Below, piece by piece: positions 39,516-49,024 of a stretch of 64,000 nt of DNA. The notes beneath the pieces are model-generated. The model saw nothing but the letters and a program-made list of their open reading frames with translations. It searched no databases and had not been told where the DNA came from. The translations under genes were made by a program, and so were the position numbers. This DNA comes from Capronia americana (Eukaryota > Ascomycota > Eurotiomycetes > Chaetothyriales > Herpotrichiellaceae): contig JADWQD010000007.1 in NCBI GenBank assembly GCA_016110215.1, forward strand, positions 186,001 through 250,000, in the 5' to 3' direction. The stretch's first letter is position 1. Each line of letters begins with the position of its first letter.

Positions 39516-41771
39516 TCACGCCTCGTTCAATTTCTCGGCTCGACGATAGAATGGCGGCAGCGGCTCCAATTTCTGTCGCAACACCCACACTCGGAAATGC
39601 CACACGGCGTTCTTCATCTGGTAGCTCATGTGCTTGCGGGTGCTGACGCTGAAGACCTGGTCAAGTTCTTCCAGGGTGAGGGCCTATAAAGTACGTTGGC
39701 ACCGCACACCAGACATCCACGTGAGGCTCGGACGTACCTTGGTCTCGGGAACAAACAGAAGGATCAAACACCACAAGATGAGACACCATGCCCCATACCA
39801 GGCAAAGGCACCTTGAGGCTTAAAGGCCGTCAAGAGATGCGGCCAGGTGAAACTGAGGATGAAGTTGAAGCACCATGTCGTTGCAGTGGCGAATGACATG
39901 CCCACATCACGAACGTGCACCGGGAATCTGCGAGGCCGTGTTAGTTTCCACCGGACACCAGTCGCAGTAGTCGATTTCACAGGGAAGAACTTACGCCTCA
40001 GCCGAATACGTGAAAGGCACCGGACCTTCACCTGGGGAGTAGAAGACCTGGCACAGTAATGTTAGAAGGAGTGGGTGAGAAAGCAACCCGATGTCAACGA
40101 ACCTCAAACAGATACATTCCCGTCGTAACCATGCCGACTTTTGCCTTTGTATTATCGAACCAGAAGCTGAAGCCGGTCCACAACAGGAAAATAGCCAGGA
40201 ACGGGAATGTGAACAATAAGAGATTTCGTCGTCCCCACCGATCAATGGTGAACACTGCTGGAAGTGCAAAGACCCAGTTGAGGATGCCCGTGCCCATCGA
40301 CGCCAGCAAGGCCGACGTTGTGGAGTATCCAGACTCGATGAAGATCGTTGTCGAGTAGTAGGCAATCACGTTCACACCACAGAACTGTTGTCCGAACATG
40401 ACAATCCAAGAAGCCCAGGTGGCTCGGCGGTTGCGAGGTACGGTAAAGAGCTCGACGAATTGCGTGAACAGGTTTTTGCCCTTGTGAGCCTTGCGTTCCA
40501 ACTCGACGCCGACGTAAGTGTAGTAGGTGTCTCTCGCCGCCTGCATGTCCGTAAATCTCAGGCGTTGGAAAGACCGGAATGCTTTTTCAGGGTGGCCGTG
40601 CTGGATGTACCACCTAAAAGACCCGATTAGCCCGACTCCCAGATTGAGACGCGACTGAACTTGCCTGGGGCTTTCAGGACAAAAGTAGACTTGAGCACAG
40701 ACGATGAGTGGAAGGACTACTGTGCTACCGAGCATGAGTCGCCAGCCAAGATCCGGAGCCAATCCACCAAACGCGACGCCCATTATGTTGCCGAGCATGA
40801 TACCTAAGCACGATCAGAGAGAGTCGCCGGCGGTGCAAAGCAAGGCCCTACCGAATGCGGTCCACATCTGCCACATCATCACGAGGGCACCCCGAATAGG
40901 AGCGGGAGCACACTCAGCGGAGTATACAGGTACAGTCGAGGACTTGGGACCAATCCCCAGACCTAAACAGATTAGCATCAAGCACATGAACCCTGCTAAC
41001 TCAAGGGCTCACCCAGCACGAATCGAGCCAAGAACAAGTTGACCCATGAATTTGCCACGCCTTCCCATATAGAGGCAACGGCGGCAATGAAACAAGAGAT
41101 GAAAATGGTGCCTCGGCGGGCGAAGACCTTGTTGCAAGGCTCGGTCAACCAGCAACCAAGGATTGCACAGCATACTAAGGTATGTCAGTCGAGTGGATGG
41201 CTCGTGGAGGCAAGGGACAGAAGGTGCTGGCAGAACAGCATGACTTACAGTATGGAGCACCCACAACAAGCCCAGTCAGGTTGTCAACCATGCCCTCTGA
41301 GAATCGATCCGTAGTAATATTCAGCTGCTTCAAATACAACGCTTGAGCCCCATTATTGACGGTTTCGTCCATGCCTTGTACAGCCGCTGCTAGTGAGCAC
41401 ATGACGACTAACCAGTACAGCGTCTTCGGCTGATGCCATCGATGAGTTTTTTCTCTCATCAGGATGTCTCGGTCCTCTGGCGTCAACTCTGCGATGCCTT
41501 CAGTATCACCAGGGTTCTGCGCCACCAGGGCACCTCGGCGGAAAGCGTCGATATGCTCCACAAGGTTATTGTCTCGACAGAAGGTCTCAACCTCTTCTAG
41601 GAGTTGCTCTTTGGAGATACCGCTTAGCGGGTTCTCAAAAGCAGCGCTCAGTTTGTCCACATCGACGTCCACGAAGGACTTTTTGCGGGGTCGTGCATCT
41701 TCGACGGCTGTGGCTGTTCGCTCACTCTCAACGGAGTGCTTTTCATCCACGGACTTTTCGTTTTGCGCCAT
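39516..41771 (-). CDS. MFS sugar-porter family transporter with long cytosolic N-terminus
   Basis: Eight exons: 41249-41771, 41013-41174, 40852-40962, 40665-40803, 40103-40613, 39995-40047, 39738-39927 and 39516-39683; 618 residues. The first ~125 residues are polar and predicted cytosolic, containing DNNLVEHIDAFRRGALVAQ as in the MFS subfamily with long N-termini. Landmarks follow: MDETVNNGAQALY (TM1), GAPYLCCAILGCWLTEP across the first splice, CNKVFARRGTIFIS, GLGIGPKSSTVPVYSAECAPAPIRG, PESPRWYIQHG, GQQFCGVNVIAYYSTTIF, TIDRWGRRNLLLFTFP, FYSPGEGPVPFTYSAE and PETKALTLEELDQVF. Intron 4 (40614-40664) has a GC donor (AG-GCAAGT) and a CTAAT branch; it is 51 nt without stops, so retention would only insert 17 residues. 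Substrate unknown (hexose, disaccharide or polyol possible). Confidence 0.88.
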
Positions 41772-42717
41772 GCTGGCAGTGTGTGCTTTAAAAGGTCAAT
41801 ACTCAGCTGTGTGGGTCTATGGCTGTAATCCTGATAGCCAGGGGAACATAGCAGAGGGGATTGTAGTATTATCCAAGGAAAGCCGGCCAAGGGGAGACAA
41901 GCAAAGGTCAAGGAGGGTCAAGAGCAGTCAAGACAGTCTTGTATATCTTGTCTATTCCACCCATGATGGCTCCGTACTCGCATTGATCCGAGTACCGCGT
42001 AGCACCTGTCCCCAATGGCAGGGCAGAATCGTGAAGATCAATAGTCGACGTCATCGTGTCTGCAAGGCCACCGACTACCATGCGCTCAACGGGATAGACT
42101 TCGGTTCGTCCTGACAGCTTCTGTTTACTAGGATTGTGGGCCAATCGTGGGATGCGCGCCGTTGCAAAGCTGGAGAATAACGTCGGGGCGGCCAGGGTGG
42201 AATCGCTATCGACGATGAGGTTGCACGGTATCTCCAGCGTATCCCTGACTCGAGTAACGTCATACCTGTTACAGTCGCCGTTGATCAGTTGTGCTAGACG
42301 GTTGCAACGCGCCGAGGAGGTTGTCGATCGAGCTTGATCGACCAATGGAATCAAGACCATCTTCGAAAACCTCCCGCCTGCCAAGGTACGAAGACCACAA
42401 GACGAGCCCACCCACCGCCACCCCCCTGGATATCCCGGCAGTCCGCTCCGGCGCCGAGTCACCGTGGAGCTCCCACCACTTGTGATTGTGTACAAGTACC
42501 GAGTACACTCACCTCGGTGAATGTCCTCGGGTGCACGTTCTCCTTGCAGGCTGTGCGGAGATGCGGATAGCGGCTTCTGGATGCTCAAGGGAAGTGCGAA
42601 TATGCCCGTGCAATTATCCATATCATTCCATCATTAATCGTAGCCGTCAGATAGTACTTTACTCAAATGGTATCATGCCAGGAGAGCTCGAACCAGATCG
42701 CTTGAACGCAGTATAGC
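41772..42717. other. Intergenic region
   Basis: 5' flank of the second sugar transporter and 3' flank of the coiled-coil gene. A minus-strand frame 41908-42621 (237 codons) overlaps several plus-strand frames and has no recognisable domain, so it is not called. Confidence 0.4.
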
Positions 42718-45700
42718 CTATTCTTGTATACATTCATCCCAACCACCAATGTTTTCCAAAAACCTCCTGACCTGCACTTTCTTCCCCTGCACCGCACTTC
42801 CCAGTGCTTCGAGCCATTGCTCCTCGATCATCGCTACCTGCTGCTTCAGTTCCATAGTTGCTGCCGCTTCTTGCTCGCGTCGTACGTCGTCGGGGTGGTC
42901 CCCTGACACTGGACCATCCAATTCAGCACGGGCTCTGGCGGCTTCGACAGCGCGGCATCTAGCTGCGAGGAGACCAACCTTCACCTCATGCACCAGGCAG
43001 TGAAGATTGATCTGCGACTCGATGAATTGATAGGTTGATTTCTCCGCGTGGTCGAGCAAGGTGTACAGATACTGTTGCGGGAAATCGTGATATGCTGGGT
43101 TCTCCACGTACTCGGCATCAGGGATGGCGATCGGTCCCAAATCGCCCAAGTTATCGGGGATCTTATGGATCACGTCCAAGAGCCCAGGTGCAATGTCCCA
43201 GAAGGCCGACGATTGAAGTTCTACTTCTCCACCAACATTTTCTGCAACTAGTTCGAAAAACTTTTGATAGCGCACCAGTGCTTCGTCGTAGAATTCTTTG
43301 CGCCGTTGGAGGTTATCACGAGCGAAGAAGCCTTCGGTATCGCGAATTTTGTCCAGATTGCTGTGCTGGTGATAGGGAAGAAGCACAATGGCCTTGTATT
43401 TGTCATTCCGTTCGGTGAGAAGGTCAAAAATGTCCTTGTGTATGGTTTCCCGTGTTTCGAACAACCACTTGAGTTGTGTCAGATATTCCAGGATCTCAGG
43501 TACTGCGTCACCTTCTTGTTGGGGTCTGTCGAGATTTTGGGCGCTTGTTTCTGCCACGAGTTGTTCCGTTAATCCGTCGATGTGCGTCGTTAGCTGGTCG
43601 AGTCGGCCGTTCAACATCTCATGCATTGGATTGATTACCACATCCTGCAATGTGTCGAATTCCGCCTTCAGACACGTCTTCTCGGATTCGTTCTCCTGCA
43701 GCCGGAGAACTTGCTCGGCCTCTGCTGCTTCAGTGTAGGTAATGCTCCCATCATTTATCTGCGCCGAGATATTGGCCCTAAAGTTCTTCTGTCCATCAGA
43801 AACTTTCCGCTTGTGTTCCGTCCGGAGGGCTTCCACGCTCAGGTTGTGTCGCGACCGTCTTTCTTTTAGCTCACTCAGATCACTCAGCGTTCGGACAAGG
43901 TTTCGGTACAGGGACAACTTAGGGTGATTGTTGTTCACGGCGGGGTAGTGCCTGGGATACGGCGGCGGCAAGGTAATAAATCTTGAAATGTCAAAACCCA
44001 TCGGTGTCAAGGGGTTAGGTGACGTCTCATCCGGTATCGGTACCGGCTCCCCGTCGTTGTAGACACCAAAATTCTCGGGGTCCGACTTTTCCGGCGGATA
44101 GCCCTCTGCTGCGCTGTATAGCTCGTTGAGGTTTGTTGGCGTCGCGGCCTCAGAAAGCACTTCGTGCATTGAAAGAGTTGAAAGGCCCATGTATTTCGAC
44201 TCCCGTTTAGATCTCTTCAACTTCTGCGTTGCACCATCGGTGTCCGATGCCGTTTGTGATTGCCACCACCGGCTTGGGGTTCTTCCCCGAGAACTCAATT
44301 CATCGTTACTCATGCTGGCGATGGGGGAGAGTTCAGGGTGATACTCTCTGGACCACAGTGTGTCCGAGCGTTGAGGGGGGTCGATTCTGATTGCCTGCAT
44401 AGGCGACTGTCTGCCAAGGGGTCGTCTGTTCGTGCTATCCCTAAACATACGCTGTTTGGCCTCGTCGGCGTTGAAAGTACCGTCAACGAATGGGCCAGGG
44501 CAATGCTGCCGTCGAATGTTCGACTCTTCGATCACGTACTGCATAAAGATCTGCAGTCTTTCGAGCTCGGTGCGAGCTTGACACTCTTGGAGCAGAAACT
44601 CGTGATGACGCCGAGATGCGTCCTGCATGAACGCATCATATTCACCACGACCAAGTTCCGAAACTGAAGACGCAGCAGAAGGCAGGACACTATGGGCAGA
44701 TGTAGGGTTTTTCTGGCTCAATGGGGGCGTCGGCAATGCTTTCGATGGCACAAGTGGCGTCTGGCTGTTCCTTCTCGACAAACCCGGGGCAAATGGTGAG
44801 TCCATTGGCGTAGGTGCGTTATCATAGCCTCGATACCCGGACCGAGACCTACTATTCGTGCGCAAGCCACGTCGAGCAGTTTCGGGGCTGGCCCGGCCGG
44901 GAACGAGAGGTCCAAGGGTGGGCGAGTACTCGGGACTGACGGCTGTCGGACTCATACCATCAAACCATGGGTCGGTGTCAATGGTCAAGGCACTCAGATC
45001 CGCTGCTTGATCTTCATGCAAACTCAGGCGTTGCTTTCGGCGTTCCAGCAGGCCTTTGGCTGAGGAAACTCGAAGAGCAGCGCTTCTACTCAAGCCTGCA
45101 GGTAGAGATCCTGGCGGGTCTAGGTTGGTAGTTTCGATGTGTAATGGGACAGGTGCTCTGGAGTTTGATCGGGATGTGGACTGGTCTCTCCAATTGGCAG
45201 GTGTCGGAGGCATCGGACTGAGCAGTGGGGCCCGTAGCGGCACACGATGACTTGGTCGAGTACTAGGTCCAGCAACCTGTGGCTGGGCCAGGGTTCGACC
45301 TCCGCCAGTACTCTGTGATCTCGAAGACGCTGGAGGTGGGCCTGGTGGCGGTCCCGGCAAAGGCATCCCTGGATGCCAACTCCTCTGTTGGGAGGATGAT
45401 CTCGAGGAGGAGGAGCCTTCGTACTGATTGTTGGAGACGCCATGGGAAGGTATGGGCCCCGCTGAAGCTGCTCTCCTCGAAGCTGGCGGTGCCGGAAGGG
45501 GTCCGTGATTCGTCTCTATCTGTGGAGGCGGAGCCATGCTTTGTTGCGCCGCCGCCGTATTGATCGAAAGACTGGTCACGGGGACAGGCCGTGCCACGCT
45601 CAGAGCAGAGCCTGGCCGTGACCCATGGTGCTGTGAAGAAATACTTAGTCGGCTCGGCCGAGGATCGAAACCACTGACGCGCCCTTGAGCCGGGGTGAAG

Positions 45701-46447
45701 TACTGCGGACCGCTGGATTCAACAGAAATTTGACCGCTATCAGCAACCGATCCCTGAATCATTGGTGACAAGACCCCAACTGTGCTCGTGGGCGTGTTCG
45801 ACTGCGTATGGTTCCCGGCAGTGAAAGTCGAGTCAGCGGGCGAGACGGTTGAACCAGCACTTGTTGCCTCACGAAGGGCAGCAGATGCGGCCGAGTATGG
45901 TGGAGGTGGATTGGGTATTCCGTCTGTGCCAATAATGAGTGATGTTTACCATGGACCAAAGAGTCGACATACCTTCTGCTTGTGCCCCAGAACATCGACC
46001 GTCGAGCACCATCGACGCTCGTCGACTTCCTCCCACCCATTCTCTTGGGTCATACGGAGCATTGTAGTTGGCTTGAACTCTTGCAGCCATTGGAAAGGCA
46101 CTTCGTGGACTCGGTATCGGCGACGCCAGGTACGTTGGAGAGAGGGGACCATGCAAGGCAGGCGCAGAAACCGGAGTATGGGTCGACAGGCCACGAACAG
46201 ATGCAACGTTGACGTTCAGTGGTGGTCGAGCTGGGAAGTGACCAGGCCGCAGGGGAGAGGCTGGAGGTCGGCCATCCCTTGGTGGTGGTGGAGGAAGAGG
46301 AACGATGACAGTGGGAGTCCTCGGGGAATGTTGATATTCAAACTGGGCGTGTTCAGCCGCAGGCAATGGTCGGCTTGCGAAACGATGTTAGCCTCTCTAT
46401 GATCTGTGACAAGAAACAGAGTAGTCGAGGTCAACATACACGGACAT
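42718..46447 (-). CDS. Large fungal protein: Pro/Ser-rich N-terminus and C-terminal coiled coil, function unknown
   Basis: Three exons are proposed: 46440-46447 (ATG TCC GT), 45973-46373 and 42718-45923, giving 1204 residues. The 8-nt first exon is inferred: exon 2 has no ATG before an in-frame TAA, a canonical GTATGT follows the 8 nt, and CTAAC precedes the AAG acceptor; the product begins MSVRPLPAAEHAQFEY. The middle intron (45924-45972) joins AQAE to DGIPNPPPPYSAASAAL. Residues ~1-650 are disordered, rich in Pro, Ser and Arg with proline runs. Residues ~780-1190 are helical, charged coiled coil (LSDLSELKERRSRHNLSVEALR..EAEQVLRLQENESEKTCLKAEF), ending RRFLENIGGWDECIQE. I do not recognise the family. 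A cytoskeletal or scaffold role would fit the composition but is a guess. Confidence 0.68.
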
Positions 46448-47240
46448 GTTGTGAAAGAAGTAGACCTGCCCAAACGCCTGATGCAGATTGGTAGGCTAAG
46501 CGCCCACACGGCTCATGTCACATATGCCCACTGGGGGCATCGTATTCTTCCGCCATTGTCGGCCATGGTGATTGCGATTACGATATCGACATCAGACTGA
46601 GCCTCACACAGTCAATGAAAACAGAGACAAGAAGCTAGTTGAGCCTGAATTACCTAGCAGTCGATGCCAAAGGGAATCAGGTAGACGGGAGGAATTGTAG
46701 AAGTGGGGACTGGGGAGCGGCAGGTGGTGTTGCTATTCTTTGCTCCAGGGCTGCAGGCCAAGCCTAGAGCCACGCCGGCTTAGCTGAGAACCTCGCTCGT
46801 TGTGGTCGGAGAATAACTCGTGGCCTGAGCGGTCTGGCCTCCACTGTTGACTGTAGATTGGATGCTGACAGGATAGATGCACGATGTGTGCAGGAACCCA
46901 GAGCAGATGCGGGATGGTGTTGAGACGTCTCATGCAGCCTTTGAACCAATGGATGGTGGGGAGGCGGCTGATGGTGGTTTTGGTAGAAAATAGCCATTCG
47001 AGCGGGACAGGCACAGTCATCGGTCATCGTGGTGTCCACTTGTCCCTGTACGCAGTTACTAAGGGAGGCGTGATTGTTTCAAGGCCACAGGCTTAGCTCA
47101 TCCGGCTAACCTTCTGTTCCCATGTTTGTGTGATATTGGGATTTGACGCGATTTTCGAGTTGGAGAAAATTTATTGTCTTCTACCTCATCGTTCTGCGCC
47201 GCGAGCATCTCTCTCACTGCTTCCTGCTCCCGCTCCAAGA
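46448..47240. other. Divergent upstream region
   Basis: Lies between the coiled-coil gene (-) and the snoRNA host transcript (+). No coding frame recognised. Probably promoters for both. Confidence 0.35.
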
Positions 47241-47537
47241 TGAAGCTTGTATGACGATGACATGTTCAGACTCTGCAGACACCGAAGGCTTGATGCCGCG
47301 AATATGTTGCACCAAATAAACCAAGAGGAATTGCTAACTCGCAGGCTACCAGCTCTGAACGACAGACCCGTCACCCCGATCTGACTCTGCCAGATTTCAC
47401 GCGAACACCGAGCAACACGAGCCCGCTCCAGCTTACCTTGATACATGACAGCATGACTCATGATGGCACTTGGGTAGACAATGAAGAGCGTATGCTATAT
47501 GCACAGACAAGGTTCGTTTCTCAAAACTCCTAACCTC

Positions 47538-47630
47538 CCACAATGATGAATCTGCATACCGTAACAAACTAGAGTCTTTGATCCTACGGGAAATGAAACT
47601 CAGTACGCAACGCACGTCAGTCTGATCCTG
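47538..47630 (+). ncRNA. C/D-box snoRNA with 25S rRNA guide
   Basis: Box C ATGATGA at 47543-47549 and box D CTGA at 47622-47625. The segment CAAACTAGAGTC (47565-47576) is a 12-nt perfect complement of the conserved 25S rRNA stretch GACTCTAGTTTG and is followed at once by TTTGA, a degenerate D' box. In yeast this part of 25S is methylated under snR64 and snR65, so this is a likely counterpart of one of them. The rRNA sequence is from general knowledge, not searched. Confidence 0.72.
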
Positions 47631-47779
47631 CAAAACCATCCACACACCTCGATGTCTTTGCTGAGCTTCTGAAGCTAACCTTGACTCAAGATAGCCAACA
47701 GCAACAAACTCTCCTCCCCGCACCTGTCTCGGTTCTGTCTGCTGGGTATGTTTCTGCCCTCTTATCCCTCTCACCCTTC

Positions 47780-47873
47780 CTATCATGATGATCATTTCAA
47801 ACAATATACGCTGGAAATTACCGGCTGAGACTTTCGAGTCGCAGAAGATATCAAATGGCTATATCTGATTCTA
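47780..47873 (+). ncRNA. C/D-box snoRNA candidate, possible 18S guide
   Basis: Box C ATGATGA at 47785-47791, D' CTGA at 47825-47828 and box D CTGA at 47865-47868. AATATACGCT upstream of D' is complementary to 10 nt of the conserved 18S segment AGCGTATATT, but it ends several bases before D', so the target position is uncertain. Box spacing and intronic setting support the snoRNA call more than the guide does. Confidence 0.58.
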
Positions 47874-47979
47874 CCGACCCTCACAATCTTACTTGTCCGC
47901 TCTGCAAAAAAACAATAGCTGACGGTTGACCAGATCTGACGAGGTACGACGATGCTCATTTCTTTGTCGCTTCACAACA

Positions 47980-48080
47980 CCACTTGATGAATGGCACTGG
48001 GCTCCGACAGCCATCTTTGGCTGGTCTTGATGGAAATGCCCTCTGGAGGCAGGCCTAGAAAACCTCGCCCACTGATTAGA
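47980..48080 (+). ncRNA. C/D-box snoRNA candidate, target unknown
   Basis: TGATGA at 47985-47990, a possible C' TGATGG near 48028, and box D CTGA at 48072-48075, all within the intron 47944-48145. No rRNA complement was recognised by eye, so the call rests on boxes and on its place in the cluster. Confidence 0.4.
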
Positions 48081-48210
48081 TCAAATTCGACACCTGTCAA
48101 CACACGCTTGTCTGCACTCATGCTGATCGTCTGAAGGAAATTCAGGTACACATATATGCAATTGAGTGTTCAGTGCCTCTGTGAGTGTCTTGTACTATCT
48201 TCTACCCTTT

Positions 48211-48300
48211 CTTCCATGATGAACAATCTAGATGACGAGTCTTATTCAGCACGCTGATGCAGACAACCTCAAATTACCATTCATGCATTTCCTGAATCCC
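48211..48300 (+). ncRNA. C/D-box snoRNA with two complements to one 25S region
   Basis: Box C ATGATGA at 48216-48222 and box D CTGA at 48292-48295. TAGATGACGAG (48229-48239) complements 25S CTCGTCATCTA, and CCATTCATGC (48277-48286) complements 25S GCATGAATGG. The two rRNA segments are about 20 nt apart in the conserved 25S core, where yeast snR190, snR66 and snR78 act. The second guide ends five bases before box D, more than usual, so the exact modified base is not predicted. Confidence 0.68.
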
Positions 48301-48409
48301 ACATTCGTTAACAATACTCATAGTCTCTTAAGATGCACTGCTGACCTCATTCAAGTCCAGGTCCAGCGTATCAGTACAAGTATGTCAAACTTTTCGCAAA
48401 CCTTTCACT

Positions 48410-48498
48410 CGAATGTGATGAATCGACACATACAAAAGACAAGCATATGTCCAAGTTACCTTTGGTTGACAAAGACGAGATTGTCAAGCCTGATATCC
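48410..48498 (+). ncRNA. snR74: C/D-box snoRNA, snR74/U27-type (18S guide)
   Basis: Box C GTGATGA at 48415-48421 and box D CTGA at 48490-48493. AGACAAGCATATG (48437-48449) is a 13-nt perfect complement of the conserved 5' end of 18S rRNA (CATATGCTTGTCT), the guide used by yeast snR74 and human U27 for 2'-O-methylation of the adenosine near position 28. A D' box directly after the guide is poorly conserved (TCCAAG). It sits in the host intron 48380-48560, which has a canonical GTATGT donor and GCAG acceptor. Confidence 0.82.
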
Positions 48499-48621
48499 AT
48501 CATCACCGTCATTCTCCTCTCAAAGCTACGATGTTGGGATACTGATACGCATCTTCGCAGATGTACTCTGTAGAATCCTTCTTCTGTGAGTCACCAATCA
48601 ACGCCTCTCATCATGTTTCCT

Positions 48622-48713
48622 TTCCAGGATGATTTATTCTATTTTATCACGACGGTCAACGTAGCATATGCTTTGACGACCACAGCCTTTGACAGGGCTT
48701 AGATCTGAATGTT
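48622..48713 (+). ncRNA. C/D-box snoRNA candidate, target unknown
   Basis: Imperfect box C GGATGA at 48627-48632 and box D CTGA at 48705-48708 in the last putative host intron (48586-48771). Guide target not recognised. Confidence 0.38.
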
Positions 48714-49024
48714 TAGCAACCCTATCTTTCTTTTTCAAGCCGTTCGTTGCACCATAGCTAACTTCAATCAGCGCAGAGGTTGTCACAAAGTTCCCCGACC
48801 CTGTGTGATTTGGTTTTATAGAAGTCTCTCTCATCATTGAGCCAGTGACAAATTCTCCCATGCCAGGGCTCAACTTCACTTGCTTCCAGTCTCCCACATG
48901 TGCATGTGCCAATCTTTTCATGTCTTCTCAGCCATTTTTCACCCTTGCCTTTCTTCTCCTGTCATGCCCTCTATATGCTTGATCAATTCCTTCATTGGGT
49001 TCAAGTTGTAGGACTCGATCCAAG

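Larger units (their letters stand above)
47241..48800 (+). ncRNA. Non-coding host gene with serial introns, each carrying a C/D-box snoRNA-like element
   Basis: No long ORF spans this stretch. Reading splice signals on the plus strand gives a regular chain of introns: 47512-47690, 47746-47933, 47944-48145, 48181-48332, 48380-48560 and 48586-48771, each ~150-200 nt with GT donors (GTTCGT, GTATGT, GTACGA, GTGAGT, GTATGT, GTGAGT) and CTAAC/CTGAC-type branch sites. Exons between are only 10-55 nt and lack a common frame. Each intron holds one box C (RTGATGA or close) and box D (CTGA) 80-90 nt apart; three have guides complementary to conserved rRNA (see entries). A further possible intron at 47249-47344 has no clear snoRNA. 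Filamentous ascomycetes are known to encode C/D snoRNAs in introns of non-coding host genes. The exact 5' and 3' ends are unknown; the transcript may continue into the gene at 49025. Confidence 0.68.

Noticed and set aside
41908..42621. 237-codon minus-strand frame upstream of the second sugar transporter
   Set aside because: Overlaps opposite-strand frames, with irregular composition and nothing recognisable; probably promoter/non-coding.
47433..47804. 123-codon minus-strand frame across the snoRNA region
   Set aside because: Antisense to box C/D elements and splice sites; low-quality composition.
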